Source: Komagataeibacter sp. FNDCF1 (GTDB taxonomy: Bacteria; Pseudomonadota; Alphaproteobacteria; Acetobacterales; Acetobacteraceae). Taken from it: a stretch of 64,000 nt of DNA. The position numbers and the translations under genes are program-made. The notes below the pieces were generated by a model. That model was not told the origin of the DNA. It saw nothing but the letters and a program-made list of their open reading frames with translations, and made no database searches. This document shows positions 26,132 through 37,750 of the stretch, in pieces. The stretch is taken from assembly GCF_021295335.1 (NCBI RefSeq), contig NZ_JAIWOT010000001.1:2868501-2932500 (forward strand), read 5' to 3'. Position 1 is the first letter of the stretch. Every line of letters starts with the position of its first letter.

Positions 26132-26366
26132 GCCTTCCGTTTTACCGGTGGGCATGGGGCGGGCGGAACCCGTTCGTGGCGGAGTCGCAACTATACATCC
26201 CACTGGGTACAGTGGATATGGGGGATAACTTCCCGTGAGCGGGGCGCATGGACCGCAGCCCCGGAACCGCCACCCTGCCGCGGCCGTGGTGCGATCCCGC
26301 AGATGTGAGGGGCGGAGGCGCATATCCGCGTGGACCGCGCGGGCCCGCGCGGACTAGGCTCGGGGC

Positions 26367-26735
26367 ATGGCAAATCTAGGCACCCGTATCTATACCCGTT
26401 TCAGGGGGCGGCTGGTCGGCAGGGACGCCGATGGCCGGTGTTATTATGAAGCCCGGACCCCCAACCGCACCGGCGGCGGGGAGAAGCGGCATGAGCGCTG
26501 GGTCATCTACCACAAGGGCGAGGACGCATCCGCCGTGCCGCCCGAATGGTGGGGCTGGCTGCACCATATGGATGCAGCCCCCCTGCCCGAAAGCGCGCGC
26601 CAGCCCTGGCAGCAGCCCTGGCAACCCAACCAGACCGGCACGGCCGGGGCCTATCACCCCCCAGGCAGCGACCTGCGTGGCGGGCAGCGGGCTTCTACCA
26701 CCAGCGATTATGAGGCATGGTACCCCGAGGGATGA
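26367..26735 (+). CDS. NDUFA12 homologue, complex I accessory subunit
   Basis: A 122-residue protein matching mitochondrial NDUFA12 (B17.2): GTRIYTRFRGRLVGRDADG, YYEARTPNRTGG, ERRWVIYH-type and PPEWWGWLHHMDAAP segments. Such bacterial homologues are a mark of alphaproteobacteria and sit at the cytoplasmic arm of NADH:ubiquinone oxidoreductase. Away from any nuo cluster here. First gene of an operon with mlaD, a small gene and a DUF2155 gene, the usual alphaproteobacterial order. Confidence 0.93.
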   Translation: MANLGTRIYTRFRGRLVGRDADGRCYYEARTPNRTGGGEKRHERWVIYHKGEDASAVPPEWWGWLHHMDAAPLPESARQPWQQPWQPNQTGTAGAYHPPGSDLRGGQRASTTSDYEAWYPEG

Positions 26736-26794
26736 AACCCGTGGCGTAACCTGCTAGGGTGCGCGCCATTGGATATTGGGGAAGCATTGCCACC

Positions 26795-27328
26795 ATGGTT
26801 GCTGCTGTTTCAGGGCGCGCGGGCCACCAGCCGGCGGAACTTATTGCCGGGTTTGCCGTGCTGGCCATACTGGCCGGGATGCTGGCCTATGCCGTGCTGG
26901 ACAAGGGCCGGACACATGAATCCGGTTACCGGCTGAATGCGGGCTTTGCCCATATCGATGGCCTGTCCGTCGGCTCCGACGTGCGGCTTGCCGGCATTAC
27001 GGTGGGTCATGTGGTGGATGAACGGGTCGACCCCAAGACATTCGCCGCCCAGGTCGCCTTTACGGTCCGGCCCGATATCAGACTGCCAGATGACACGGCG
27101 GCGATCATTACCAGCGACAGCCTGCTGGGGGGCAAGTACATCGCCCTTTCCCCCGGCGGGGATGAAAAGATGCTCGCCCCCGGCGGCACGATCGGCCAGA
27201 CGCAGGGTGCGATCAGCCTCGAGCAGCTGCTGAGCAAGTTCATCTTCTCCGTAACGGATACATTGACAAAGAACCGGCAGGACAGGGCACAGGCCCCGGC
27301 CGCCCCCGCAGGGGACGCCACGCCATGA
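26795..27328 (+). CDS. mlaD: MlaD-family lipid-transport substrate-binding protein
   Basis: A 177-residue periplasmic MCE-domain protein with one N-terminal membrane span (about residues 15-36). The MCE core DGLSVGSDVRLAGITVGHV...PDDTAAIITSDSLLGGKYIAL is typical of MlaD, the hexameric ring of the phospholipid retrograde pathway that keeps outer-membrane asymmetry. An earlier GTG (26759) is in frame; the ATG at 26795 is preferred. mlaE/F are not adjacent. Its stop overlaps the next start (ATGA). Confidence 0.9.
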   Translation: MVAAVSGRAGHQPAELIAGFAVLAILAGMLAYAVLDKGRTHESGYRLNAGFAHIDGLSVGSDVRLAGITVGHVVDERVDPKTFAAQVAFTVRPDIRLPDDTAAIITSDSLLGGKYIALSPGGDEKMLAPGGTIGQTQGAISLEQLLSKFIFSVTDTLTKNRQDRAQAPAAPAGDATP

Positions 27329-27546
27329 GCCATGATGACGCAGGCATGCCCGAAATCTGGCCGCAGCCTGATGGCACCCCCGTCTCCTGCCGTGACAAGC
27401 TGCTGGTGCTGCGTGAAAACCATGTCGAACTGCACGGTATCCTGCGCGATGCGTTCGAGGATGCGGTCATAATGGGCGTGGATGAAGCGGCGATGCGCCG
27501 GATCCTGCATGGGCTGGTGGACAGCCTGCGGAGCCCGAAGGCATGA
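27325..27546 (+). CDS. Small hypothetical protein
   Basis: A 73-residue soluble acidic protein without signal peptide or recognised domain. It overlaps mlaD by 4 bp (ATGA) and the next gene by 4 bp (ATGA), so it is translated as part of the NDUFA12-mlaD-DUF2155 unit. An amphipathic helix (about residues 28-70) is predicted. Function unknown. Confidence 0.6.
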   Translation: MSHDDAGMPEIWPQPDGTPVSCRDKLLVLRENHVELHGILRDAFEDAVIMGVDEAAMRRILHGLVDSLRSPKA

Positions 27547-28220
27547 GGCGGGCCGCATGCCGCCTGCCCGGCCTGATGCTTGCACTGTTGCCCGGCCTGG
27601 CCCACGCGGCGGAGTGGCTGCCCGCGCCCGCCATGTACCCGCCCGATACGTGGCAGGGCCGTTCGGTTGCCGTGGTGCGCGTGCTGGACAAGCTGGATGC
27701 CCATGTCCAGCAGGTCGAGATTCCGGTGGGCCAGGACGTGCCCTACAAGAGCCTGACGCTGCACGCCACCTCCTGCCTCGAGCGCCCGGCCACGCTGTCG
27801 GCCGATAGTGCTGCATGGCTGGAAATCCATGACGCGCATGAAGGCATGGCCGCCTTCCAGGGGTGGATGGCCATTGCCGAACCGGCGACGGGCGTGTTCC
27901 AGAACCCGCTTTATGACGTGCAGCTGGCCAGTTGCGGGGGGGATGCGACAGCGCCCGTCCCGCCGCCGCTGGCGGTTGCTGCGGCACAGCCCCCGGCACC
28001 GGCTGCGAGCGATCCCGCTGCCGCCACGCCCCCCATGCCCGACGGCACCGTGCCGCCCGCGCCCAGCCGTGCCACCCCCGGCACCGGCGGGGTTGAGGGA
28101 ACACAGGCGCTTCCCCCCGCGCAGGCGCCAGCGCTCGCGCCACCACCGGCTTCTCCCCCGCTGCCCGCTCCGCCAGCGGACCCTGCGGATGACGGAGCAG
28201 CCCCGCTGATGCTGCATTAG
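27543..28220 (+). CDS. DUF2155 exported protein
   Basis: A 225-residue protein with a signal peptide (hydrophobic LMLALLPGLAHA). The DUF2155 domain (about residues 37-135) shows VVRVLDKLDAHVQQVEIPVGQ, LHATSCLERPATLSADSAAWLEI, FQGWMAIAEPATG and NPLYDVQLASC; the two Cys may pair. The remainder is a long Pro/Ala-rich tail. DUF2155 genes follow NDUFA12/mlaD in many alphaproteobacteria. An IS1182-family element begins 12 bp after the stop. Confidence 0.85.
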   Translation: MRRAACRLPGLMLALLPGLAHAAEWLPAPAMYPPDTWQGRSVAVVRVLDKLDAHVQQVEIPVGQDVPYKSLTLHATSCLERPATLSADSAAWLEIHDAHEGMAAFQGWMAIAEPATGVFQNPLYDVQLASCGGDATAPVPPPLAVAAAQPPAPAASDPAAATPPMPDGTVPPAPSRATPGTGGVEGTQALPPAQAPALAPPPASPPLPAPPADPADDGAAPLMLH

Positions 28221-28232
28221 AAAATAGTTTAG

Positions 28233-29681
28233 CAGCCTGTCGGGTTGGGGTACCCTGTGAAGGGGTAAGGCTGTAGAGTGTCGCGATGAGCCGCTTCATC
28301 CCGTTTGACCGATCCCAGCCGTATCTTCTGCCGCCTGATCTGACGTCGTGGCTTCCGGCTGACGATATGGCGCATTTCATTGTCGCAGCTGTTGAGCGGG
28401 TTCCGATGAGTGCGTTCTGCGTGCCAGTGCGCACGGGAGGCAAGGCGCAGTATCATCCGCGCCTGATGCTGGCCCTTCTGATCTTCAGCTATGCGAACGG
28501 GTTGTTTTCCTCACGCCGGATCGAGCGGGCGACATATCGCGACATCGGGGTACGCTTCGTGGCGGCGAACCTGCATCCGGATCATGATACGATTGCGACC
28601 TTCCGCCGGACGAACCGGACAGCCATTGAAGCTGCATTTGCGCAGGTCCTGCTTCTGGCGCGCGAGACGGGTCTGCTGCGTCTGGGTGTCGTATCGATTG
28701 ACGGCACGAAAATTGATGCCGACGCTTCGAAATACCGTTCCCTGCGCTACGACCGGATCAGGGCACTGCGCGAACAGCTGGCGGTGGATATCGCGAAACT
28801 GATGGACCAGGCGGAGCACGCAGATGCCACAGACAGAGATCCGCAGGCCCTGCCAGAAGAGCTTGCCCGACGGGAAACACTGAAAGCGAAGCTGGACGAA
28901 GCCTGCGCCCGGCTGGAAGCAGATGCGAAAGCGCAGGCCGAGGCGGCGCGACCGGCATACGAGAAGAAGAAAGCCGCTTATGATGCGAAAACAGGGCGTC
29001 GTGGCAGGGCGCCGAAACCGCCGGATGATGAACCGCCACCCGACCGGCAGATCAGTCTGACCGATCCCGACAGCCGCCTCATGCGGCGTTCGGACGCCCA
29101 CGAGTTCCGGCAGGCTTACAATGCCCAGGCCGTGGTCTGCGCCGAAGGCAGTCAGCTGATCGTGACAACCGACGTTGTCGCCACGTCAGCGGACGCGCCA
29201 TCCTTTGCCAGCACCGTGCTGTCGATGGAACACACGATCGGTCTCCCAAAGACAGTGCTCGCCGACACCGGTTACGCCAGCGGGCAGGCGGTCCGGGACC
29301 TGCGGAAAAAAGGCATCGATCCGCTGGTCGCCATCGGACGGCCCTGCGCCCGCAGGCCTTATGACTTCCGGCCACCTCCTGAAGACAGGGAACCGCGCCG
29401 GATCACCGAACCCTGGCGGCTTGCCATGAAGAAAAAACTGGAAACCACAAAAGCCGGAAATATTTACAGACTACGAAAACAGACCGTTGAACCGGTCTTT
29501 GGAATTATCAAAAGCATCATGGGCTTCAGAAGATTCAGTCTGCGTGGCCTTGCAAAAGTCACGACTGAATGGACCCTCGTCGCTCTCGCATACAACTGCA
29601 AAAGAATGGCACGGCTTCAGGCAGCATAAGCCGGGTCAGCCTCGGCGTTATCAGCCGCAAAATGCCCAACCCGACAGGCTG
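28233..29681 (+). mobile_element. IS1182-family insertion sequence with target duplication
   Basis: A 1449-bp element. Both ends carry the 17-bp perfect inverted repeat CAGCCTGTCGGGTTGGG. The element is flanked by a 4-bp direct repeat, TTAG, at 28229-28232 and 29682-29685, which fits the short duplications of the family. Both ends and the transposase are intact, so it may be mobile. It separates the DUF2155 gene from otsBA. One inserted copy is present in the window. Confidence 0.9.
28286..29629 (+). CDS. IS1182-family transposase
   Basis: A 447-residue DDE transposase. Opening MSRFIPFDRSQPYLLPPDLTSWL and YHPRLMLALLIFSYANGLFSSRRIE are family marks; the catalytic Asp is in GVVSIDGTKIDADAS, with further acidic residues in VLADTGYASGQA and the C-terminal KQTVEPVFGIIKSIMGFRRFSLRGL. 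A Lys/Ala/Glu coiled-coil insert (about residues 180-250) is usual. No frameshift. Confidence 0.93.
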   Translation: MSRFIPFDRSQPYLLPPDLTSWLPADDMAHFIVAAVERVPMSAFCVPVRTGGKAQYHPRLMLALLIFSYANGLFSSRRIERATYRDIGVRFVAANLHPDHDTIATFRRTNRTAIEAAFAQVLLLARETGLLRLGVVSIDGTKIDADASKYRSLRYDRIRALREQLAVDIAKLMDQAEHADATDRDPQALPEELARRETLKAKLDEACARLEADAKAQAEAARPAYEKKKAAYDAKTGRRGRAPKPPDDEPPPDRQISLTDPDSRLMRRSDAHEFRQAYNAQAVVCAEGSQLIVTTDVVATSADAPSFASTVLSMEHTIGLPKTVLADTGYASGQAVRDLRKKGIDPLVAIGRPCARRPYDFRPPPEDREPRRITEPWRLAMKKKLETTKAGNIYRLRKQTVEPVFGIIKSIMGFRRFSLRGLAKVTTEWTLVALAYNCKRMARLQAA

Positions 29682-29769
29682 TTAGTTTTTATCGTATCAA
29701 TGCTGCAGGCCTGCACAGCGCGGTTGCGGGCTTGCGTATTCCCCGGCTTTGCCAGAGGCTAGAACAACC

Positions 29770-30512
29770 ATGAGCAAGATTTCTTCCCTTCCTTCGCTCG
29801 ATCAGCTGCCTCCGCCGGCCCGCGCGGCGTTCCTGCTGGATTTTGATGGTACGCTGGTTGATATCGCGCCCACGCCTGAATCCGTGGTTGTCGCCCCCGG
29901 CCTGGTCGATACGCTCAGGCGCCTGCGTGACAGGTGCGGCAACGCGCTGGCTGTCATATCGGGTCGGCCGATCGAACAGATCGACCATTTCCTGCCCGGT
30001 GTGCCCTATGCGGTGGCGGGCGAGCATGGCATCGCCATCCGCCACGCGCCGGGCCAGCCCATTGAACGCGTGCCCCTGCCCCCCGTGCCCCAGGCCTGGC
30101 TGGAACAGGCGGACAGGCTTGCGCAGGCCCATCCCGGCATGCGGGTCGAACGCAAGAAGGCCGCCCTGGTGCTGCACTATCGTGGCGCACCCGATGCAGG
30201 TGCGGCGCTGCGCCGGGTCGCGGATGAATGGGTCGCGGCCACCGATGGCGCCTTTCATGTGCAGGAGGCCAAGATGGCATGGGAAATCCGCCCCGCGGGC
30301 ATAGACAAGGGCCATGCGGTGGAGGTGCTCATGCAGGCGGCACCTTTTGCCGGGCGTTCCCCCATTTTCGTGGGTGATGACGTAACGGACGAGGACGGCA
30401 TCCGCATGGCGGTGCATCTGGGGGGAGTGGGTTTTCGCATTCCCGCCAATTTTCCTGACCCGGCTTCCTTCCGTGGCTGGCTTGCCCGACTGGCACAGGG
30501 GGGCAATGGCGC

Positions 30513-30525
<13 letters not shown>
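29770..30525 (+). CDS. otsB: Trehalose-6-phosphate phosphatase
   Basis: A 251-residue HAD-family phosphatase that makes trehalose from trehalose-6-phosphate. HAD motif I DFDGTL (Asp24, Asp26) and motif IV GDDVTDEDG are intact, as is ISGRP. AGAGG precedes the ATG at 29770. otsA overlaps its end by 13 bp, so they form an otsBA operon. The insertion of the IS1182 element just upstream (end 88 bp before) may have replaced or altered its promoter. Confidence 0.94.
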
Positions 30526-31865
<1,340 letters not shown>

Positions 31866-31871
31866 GCCATC

Positions 31872-32381
31872 ATGCGACAGGCTGCGTGGTTGATGGTTTT
31901 GGCAGGGGCGGCCGCCCTTGCCGTTGCATGGTGGAGCGAGCATGGCCTTGGCCATGTGCCCTGCGGGCTGTGCCTGTGGGAACGATGGCCCTACCGTATG
32001 CTGCTGGTGCTTGGCATGCTTGCCGCCGTGCTGCCGCGTGATGCGGCGCGCGGCGCGCTGTCACTATGCGTGCCGGTGCTTGTGGTTGCGGCGGGGCTCG
32101 GGTTTGTTCATGTCGGGGTGGAACAGGGATGGTGGCCCAGTCCGCTGCCCGAATGCCGTGCCCCCACGTTCAGGGGTGGCAGTTTCGCGCAGCGTCTGGC
32201 GTCCATGCCGGCGCGCCCGGCCAAGCCGTGCGACGCGGCAACCTATCTTGTGCCCGGTGTGCCGCTTTCAATGGCGGCAGCGGGCTGTCTTTACGCGCTC
32301 GTGCTGATTCCTTTCGTACGGCGTGGGACGCGGGTCAGGACAAGGTTCCGCGGCCGCGGCCGAAAATCAATCCAAGGATGA
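31872..32381 (+). CDS. DsbB-like disulfide formation membrane protein
   Basis: A 169-residue integral membrane protein with four predicted spans. The first periplasmic loop has the redox pair CGLCLWERWPY; a second loop supplies Cys in PLPECRAP and AKPCDAA, as expected for DsbB, which re-oxidises DsbA with ubiquinone. The C-terminal tail is basic. Its 3' end is overlapped by 47 bp on the other strand by a DUF1328 gene. Confidence 0.85.
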   Translation: MRQAAWLMVLAGAAALAVAWWSEHGLGHVPCGLCLWERWPYRMLLVLGMLAAVLPRDAARGALSLCVPVLVVAAGLGFVHVGVEQGWWPSPLPECRAPTFRGGSFAQRLASMPARPAKPCDAATYLVPGVPLSMAAAGCLYALVLIPFVRRGTRVRTRFRGRGRKSIQG

Positions 32382-32511
32382 ACAGCACGATGAAGATGAA
32401 GAACAGGACCTTGCCAAAATAGGCAAAGGTGTCAGAGATGCCGCCGAAGCCAAAGACCGCGGCGATCAGGGCCAGGACAAGGAATGTGATGGTCCAGCGT
32501 AACAGGTCCAT
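32335..32511 (-). CDS. DUF1328 small membrane protein
   Basis: A 58-residue protein of the YtjA/DUF1328 family: MDLLRWTITFLVLALIAAVFGFGG, then a second hydrophobic helix (GKVLFFIFIVLFILGLIFG) and a short basic end. Two membrane spans are predicted. AAGGAA precedes the ATG at 32511 by about 10 bases. Its last 47 bp overlap the 3' end of the convergent DsbB-like gene. Widespread in proteobacteria; function not established. Confidence 0.85.
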   Translation of the reverse strand: MDLLRWTITFLVLALIAAVFGFGGISDTFAYFGKVLFFIFIVLFILGLIFGRGRGTLS

Positions 32512-32640
32512 GATTCGGGTTCCTTACAGGTGGTTTGTGATGACAGACGGGGCATGCCATCCGTCCTATAACAATGCGCCAGCAGGCACCCGGTTCATCC
32601 GGGGCGGTGATTTTGGTAAATGCGGCGCGGGAGGCCGGAC

Positions 32641-34701
<2,061 letters not shown>

Positions 34702-34901
34702 CCGGTCCGGGCGCAGGAAACCGGTCCGGCAGATGGCATCTGGCCGGGCCTGATTCTGAATTTCTTAACCCATTCCTGACAAATACGGTCCTGAAAGCTT
34801 TCCGGCTCGCGCTTCGGTCACGACAGCATGGGCGGTGGCACATCGGCGGCGCGGCGGGACGCATGACATGGTGCCGCCGCGTGTAGGAAGGAATGAAATG
34901 C

Positions 34902-36329
34902 ATGATGGGATACGTGACCGTAACCGGTGCGACCGGGCTGACGCTGGATGTCAATCCGGACAGTAGTGACATCATACTGGCACTGAAGGATGTCGGGGAA
35001 GAAGCCGCACTGCAGGATCTGAGCCAGTTCGCGGCCAGCGAGGACGTGACGGGCACGGAAATCGTGTCCCTCAAGGGGGATTTCAGCAACAGTCCGTTCC
35101 AGGAAGCGCGTCTGATCGGTATGGCCGGGATCGATTACAACATGGACGATGCCGCCGCCAGCCAGCTGCAGGAAATCACGGCAGGCGGCCGCTATGACGT
35201 GAAGGCCGGCTCGGTCGAGATCGGCAGCACCACGTCCTCCACGCTCGATCAGCAGCTTTTCCTGTATGGCGGCAAGGGCGCCACCAACGTGGTGGACGGC
35301 AATGCCGGCACGGTGGATTACCACGCCGGTTCCGGCAGCGTGAATTACTACGCCGGTGGTGGCAACACGCTTTTCTTTGCCGGTTCGGGCAGCGACGACA
35401 TGCGGACGATGGGCGGGTCGGATACCGTCTTCGCCTATGCCGGCACGCCTACGGTGACAGGCGACTGGAGTGCCACGGACAGCAGCCAGTCACTCTTCAA
35501 CGGCGCGGGCACCACCCTGACTGCCGTGGATGGCACGGTGATGCACGATGTCAGCCATTCCACCATCAATACATTCATCAATGTCAGTTTCCTTGACTAT
35601 GCGGACACGCAGGTCAACACCATCCAGGGTGGCATGGGCGATACCATCAATGGTAGCGGCGACCTGACCATGACCGATGTCTCCACCAGCCTCATAAGGG
35701 AATCGAACGGCAGCCTGAGTGTTACGGGCGGCAGCGGGGATACGATTTCGGCCAGTTCGTCCGCCCAACTTTCCGGTGTGGATGACAGCACCATCGCGGT
35801 CAGCGTATCGGGTACCCTGCGGTTCATTGATGGCACCAGCGGCATGTCCGATACCGTAACGGGTAACAAGGCCACCATTTACGGCACGGCGGGGCTGGAT
35901 CTGGACGTGGGCACCACGGGTGCCACCACCTATTATGCCAGCAGCGGCAACGAGACGCTGGATGGCGGCCTGACCACGGGCAGGCTGCGCGCGGTTGCCG
36001 GTAGCGGGGCTGATACGCTGGTTGGCGGCAGCGGGCAGGATACGCTTCAGGCCGGAACGGGCAGCGACTTGCTGCAGGCCGGGAGCGGCACGACGGAGTT
36101 CGACTTCATCAAGGGCAAGGCCGGCGGCACCGACATCATCCAGGACTTTGGCAGGTCGGCTGGCAATGTGGTCGATCTGTCCGGTTACAAGGCAACTCCG
36201 GCCACCATCCAGTCCATGCTGGACCAAGCCACCATTGCCGGGGGCAATACGACCGTAAGCCTGGATGACAGCACCAAAATCACCTTTGTCGGCGTAACGG
36301 ACCTGAAAGTACAAAATTTCAAGAGCTGA
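34902..36329 (+). CDS. RTX-like repeat protein, probable type I secretion substrate
   Basis: A protein of about 475 residues without signal peptide, made almost wholly of short Gly/Ser/Thr/Asp-rich beta repeats (for example NYYAGGGNTLFFAGSGSDD, VGGSGQDTLQAGTGSDLLQAG), resembling degenerate calcium-binding RTX nonapeptides. The C-terminus (DIIQDFGRSAGNVVDLSGY ... TFVGVTDLKVQNF) is of the serralysin-like type I secretion signal type. No transporter genes are nearby. AGGAAGGA best suits ATG 34902; 34893 is in frame. Function (surface layer, adhesin or enzyme) unknown. Confidence 0.7.
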   Translation: MMGYVTVTGATGLTLDVNPDSSDIILALKDVGEEAALQDLSQFAASEDVTGTEIVSLKGDFSNSPFQEARLIGMAGIDYNMDDAAASQLQEITAGGRYDVKAGSVEIGSTTSSTLDQQLFLYGGKGATNVVDGNAGTVDYHAGSGSVNYYAGGGNTLFFAGSGSDDMRTMGGSDTVFAYAGTPTVTGDWSATDSSQSLFNGAGTTLTAVDGTVMHDVSHSTINTFINVSFLDYADTQVNTIQGGMGDTINGSGDLTMTDVSTSLIRESNGSLSVTGGSGDTISASSSAQLSGVDDSTIAVSVSGTLRFIDGTSGMSDTVTGNKATIYGTAGLDLDVGTTGATTYYASSGNETLDGGLTTGRLRAVAGSGADTLVGGSGQDTLQAGTGSDLLQAGSGTTEFDFIKGKAGGTDIIQDFGRSAGNVVDLSGYKATPATIQSMLDQATIAGGNTTVSLDDSTKITFVGVTDLKVQNFKS

Positions 36330-36350
36330 GCCGATCCGGCCAGCCCGGCC

Positions 36351-36385
36351 GGTGCCCCCCACCCCATCGGGCCATGGGGGGCACC
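36351..36385 (+). terminator. Hairpin after RTX-like gene
   Basis: GGTGCCCCCCA (36351-36361) pairs perfectly with TGGGGGGCACC (36375-36385) around a 13-nt loop, 21 bp past the stop. No T tract follows, so it may act as a Rho-dependent or 3'-end barrier hairpin. Confidence 0.6.
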
Positions 36386-36501
36386 GACCACTGCAATGGC
36401 GGAACAGGTGGATTCCACATCCGGAACGATTCTGTATCGATATGAATTTCCCCGCCGGGACCGTTCCGGACGCCCGATTTTCAAACAGCGTGTAAATTGC
36501 A

Positions 36502-36624
36502 AAGAAATTTTTGGTGAGGCTTCTTTTTAAAAAAGCCTTCTGAAAATGTCGCCTTCCCGGAAAAAGAAAGGGAACGGAATTGTATTATTTATCAAATAGT
36601 TATTTTGAAACAATCGTTTATTGC
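36502..36624. repeat. Dispersed two-hairpin repeat, copy C
   Basis: The first hairpin is AGGCTTcttttta/aaaaAAGCCT: compared with copy B (GAAGC/GCTTC) both arms are altered so that pairing is kept (A-U to G-C). The second hairpin is degraded. The outer end, read on the minus strand, is TGTGCAATAAACGATTGTTTC, the counterpart of the TTTGCGTAA-type end of copies A and B. Located between the RTX-like gene and HU. Confidence 0.65.
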
Positions 36625-36846
36625 ACAATTCCCCGCCCTGCATGGCCCTTTGGGAACGGAATGTGATTCTTGCTGATGGCATCAGCAGAAATTTTTATGT
36701 GATAACAAAAAATTGCTGGTCTAACCCTGATCAGCAGGTTACAAGCCGCGACCGTCCCGCCCGGAGGATGGCACCGGCCGCATTCCAGTGTGGATAACGG
36801 ATATTTTCGATAATTTTTTTTAGCCAGCAGGGAGCAGGTCGTTCCG
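36625..36846. promoter_or_regulatory. HU gene upstream region with hairpins
   Basis: The 222 bp before the HU gene hold TGCTGATG-g-CATCAGCA (36671-36687, perfect 8-bp arms) and a TGATCA dyad (about 36728). An AT-rich stretch ends just before the start. Probably the promoter and leader of the HU gene; no definite -35/-10 was assigned. Confidence 0.45.
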
Positions 36847-37116
36847 ATGAGTAAAGCCTTCATTGCAGCCGTTATACAGGACTCGATTGATTGTACCGGT
36901 GTTGCTGCCAATCAGGCTGCCAGTGACCTGATCGAGGCGATTGTCAAGGAACTCAAGCGCGAGGGCGGTTTTACCCTGCCGTCGTTTGGCACGTTTACCG
37001 TCAAGAAGACCAAGGCCCGCAAGGCGCTCAACCCCCGCACGGGCGAGCCGGTGAAGGTCAAGGCAGGCAAGACGGTACGCTTCAAGGCCAGTCCGAACCT
37101 CAAGAAAGCGGTCTGA
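36847..37116 (+). CDS. HU-family DNA-binding protein
   Basis: An 89-residue nucleoid protein. Family signature GGFTLPSFGTFTVKKTKARKALNPRTGEPV holds the beta-arm that intercalates in the minor groove, ending FKASPNLKKAV. Normal length for HU. It bends and compacts DNA and affects gene expression and replication. Transcribed alone; a long, less GC-rich leader region precedes it. Start ATG preceded by GGAGCAGG at 36830s. Confidence 0.95.
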   Translation: MSKAFIAAVIQDSIDCTGVAANQAASDLIEAIVKELKREGGFTLPSFGTFTVKKTKARKALNPRTGEPVKVKAGKTVRFKASPNLKKAV

Positions 37117-37131
37117 TCCCGCAAGGTGCCA

Positions 37132-37150
37132 CCCTGCCATGACGGCAGGG
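37132..37150. terminator. Hairpin between convergent HU and lutC genes
   Basis: CCCTGCC (37132-37138) and GGCAGGG (37144-37150) with a 5-nt loop, between the stops of the convergent genes. No T tracts, so a weak bidirectional terminator at most. Confidence 0.5.
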
Positions 37151-37162
37151 CGGCCCATCCGG

Positions 37163-37750
37163 TCAGGTAAACCAGACCGAGAGCGAGCGCACACCCTGCG
37201 CGCCACGGATCAGCACGCCCTGGATATCCGCCGTGGCGGAGGGGCCGCTCATCAGCACGCCATAATTGGCCGATTTGAATTCCGGCCGCTGCTGATAGGC
37301 GGTGTGCATGTTGGCCGTCAGTTCACTGGCCGAGAGCAGCACCACGATATGCTGCCCCAGATGCGCGAATGAATTGATCGGCAGCTGGGCCTCGCTCAGG
37401 AAAATGGACCCCATTTCCGCAATGCCGAAGGGCGCGCGCACCACGGTCACGTCAATCATGGCCGCATCCTGCGGTGTCCTGATCTTGTCCACCGGCAGCG
37501 TGCCACGGGCTTCGGGCACGTTGGAGCAGATGATCTTCGCATCGGGGTGACGGCGCGCAATGGCTTCATCCAGCGTCTCGCCCGGTGTGGCCGGTTCCAG
37601 CACGTCGCCGCCCAGTATCTTCAGGCTGGTGATGAAGCGTTCCCTGCTGGCATCAAGGTCCCCCAGCGTTGCGACTGGCGGCAGCGGATGGTTTTCGGGC
37701 GTGGGGCGGTTGGCCCGCAGCGCCTGCAGGATCTCGTCGCGTGCGCTCAT
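37163..37750 (-). CDS. lutC: LutC, lactate utilisation protein
   Basis: A 195-residue LUD-domain protein (YkgG/LutC), one of three proteins of an iron-sulfur L-lactate oxidising complex. Segments GIAEMGSIFLSEAQLPINSFAHLGQHIVVLLS and SGPSATADIQGVLIRGAQGVRSLSVWF are typical. Its start overlaps the lutB stop (ATGA). Last gene of the minus-strand lutABC operon. Confidence 0.92.
   Translation of the reverse strand: MSARDEILQALRANRPTPENHPLPPVATLGDLDASRERFITSLKILGGDVLEPATPGETLDEAIARRHPDAKIICSNVPEARGTLPVDKIRTPQDAAMIDVTVVRAPFGIAEMGSIFLSEAQLPINSFAHLGQHIVVLLSASELTANMHTAYQQRPEFKSANYGVLMSGPSATADIQGVLIRGAQGVRSLSVWFT

Noticed and set aside
24449..26308. 619-codon plus-strand open frame
   Set aside because: Antisense shadow of the NrdJ-like gene; Gly/Gln/Arg-rich, no start signal.
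27007..28443. 478-codon minus-strand open frame
   Set aside because: Crosses mlaD, the small gene, DUF2155 and the IS1182 end on the other strand; Arg/Pro-rich and not protein-like.
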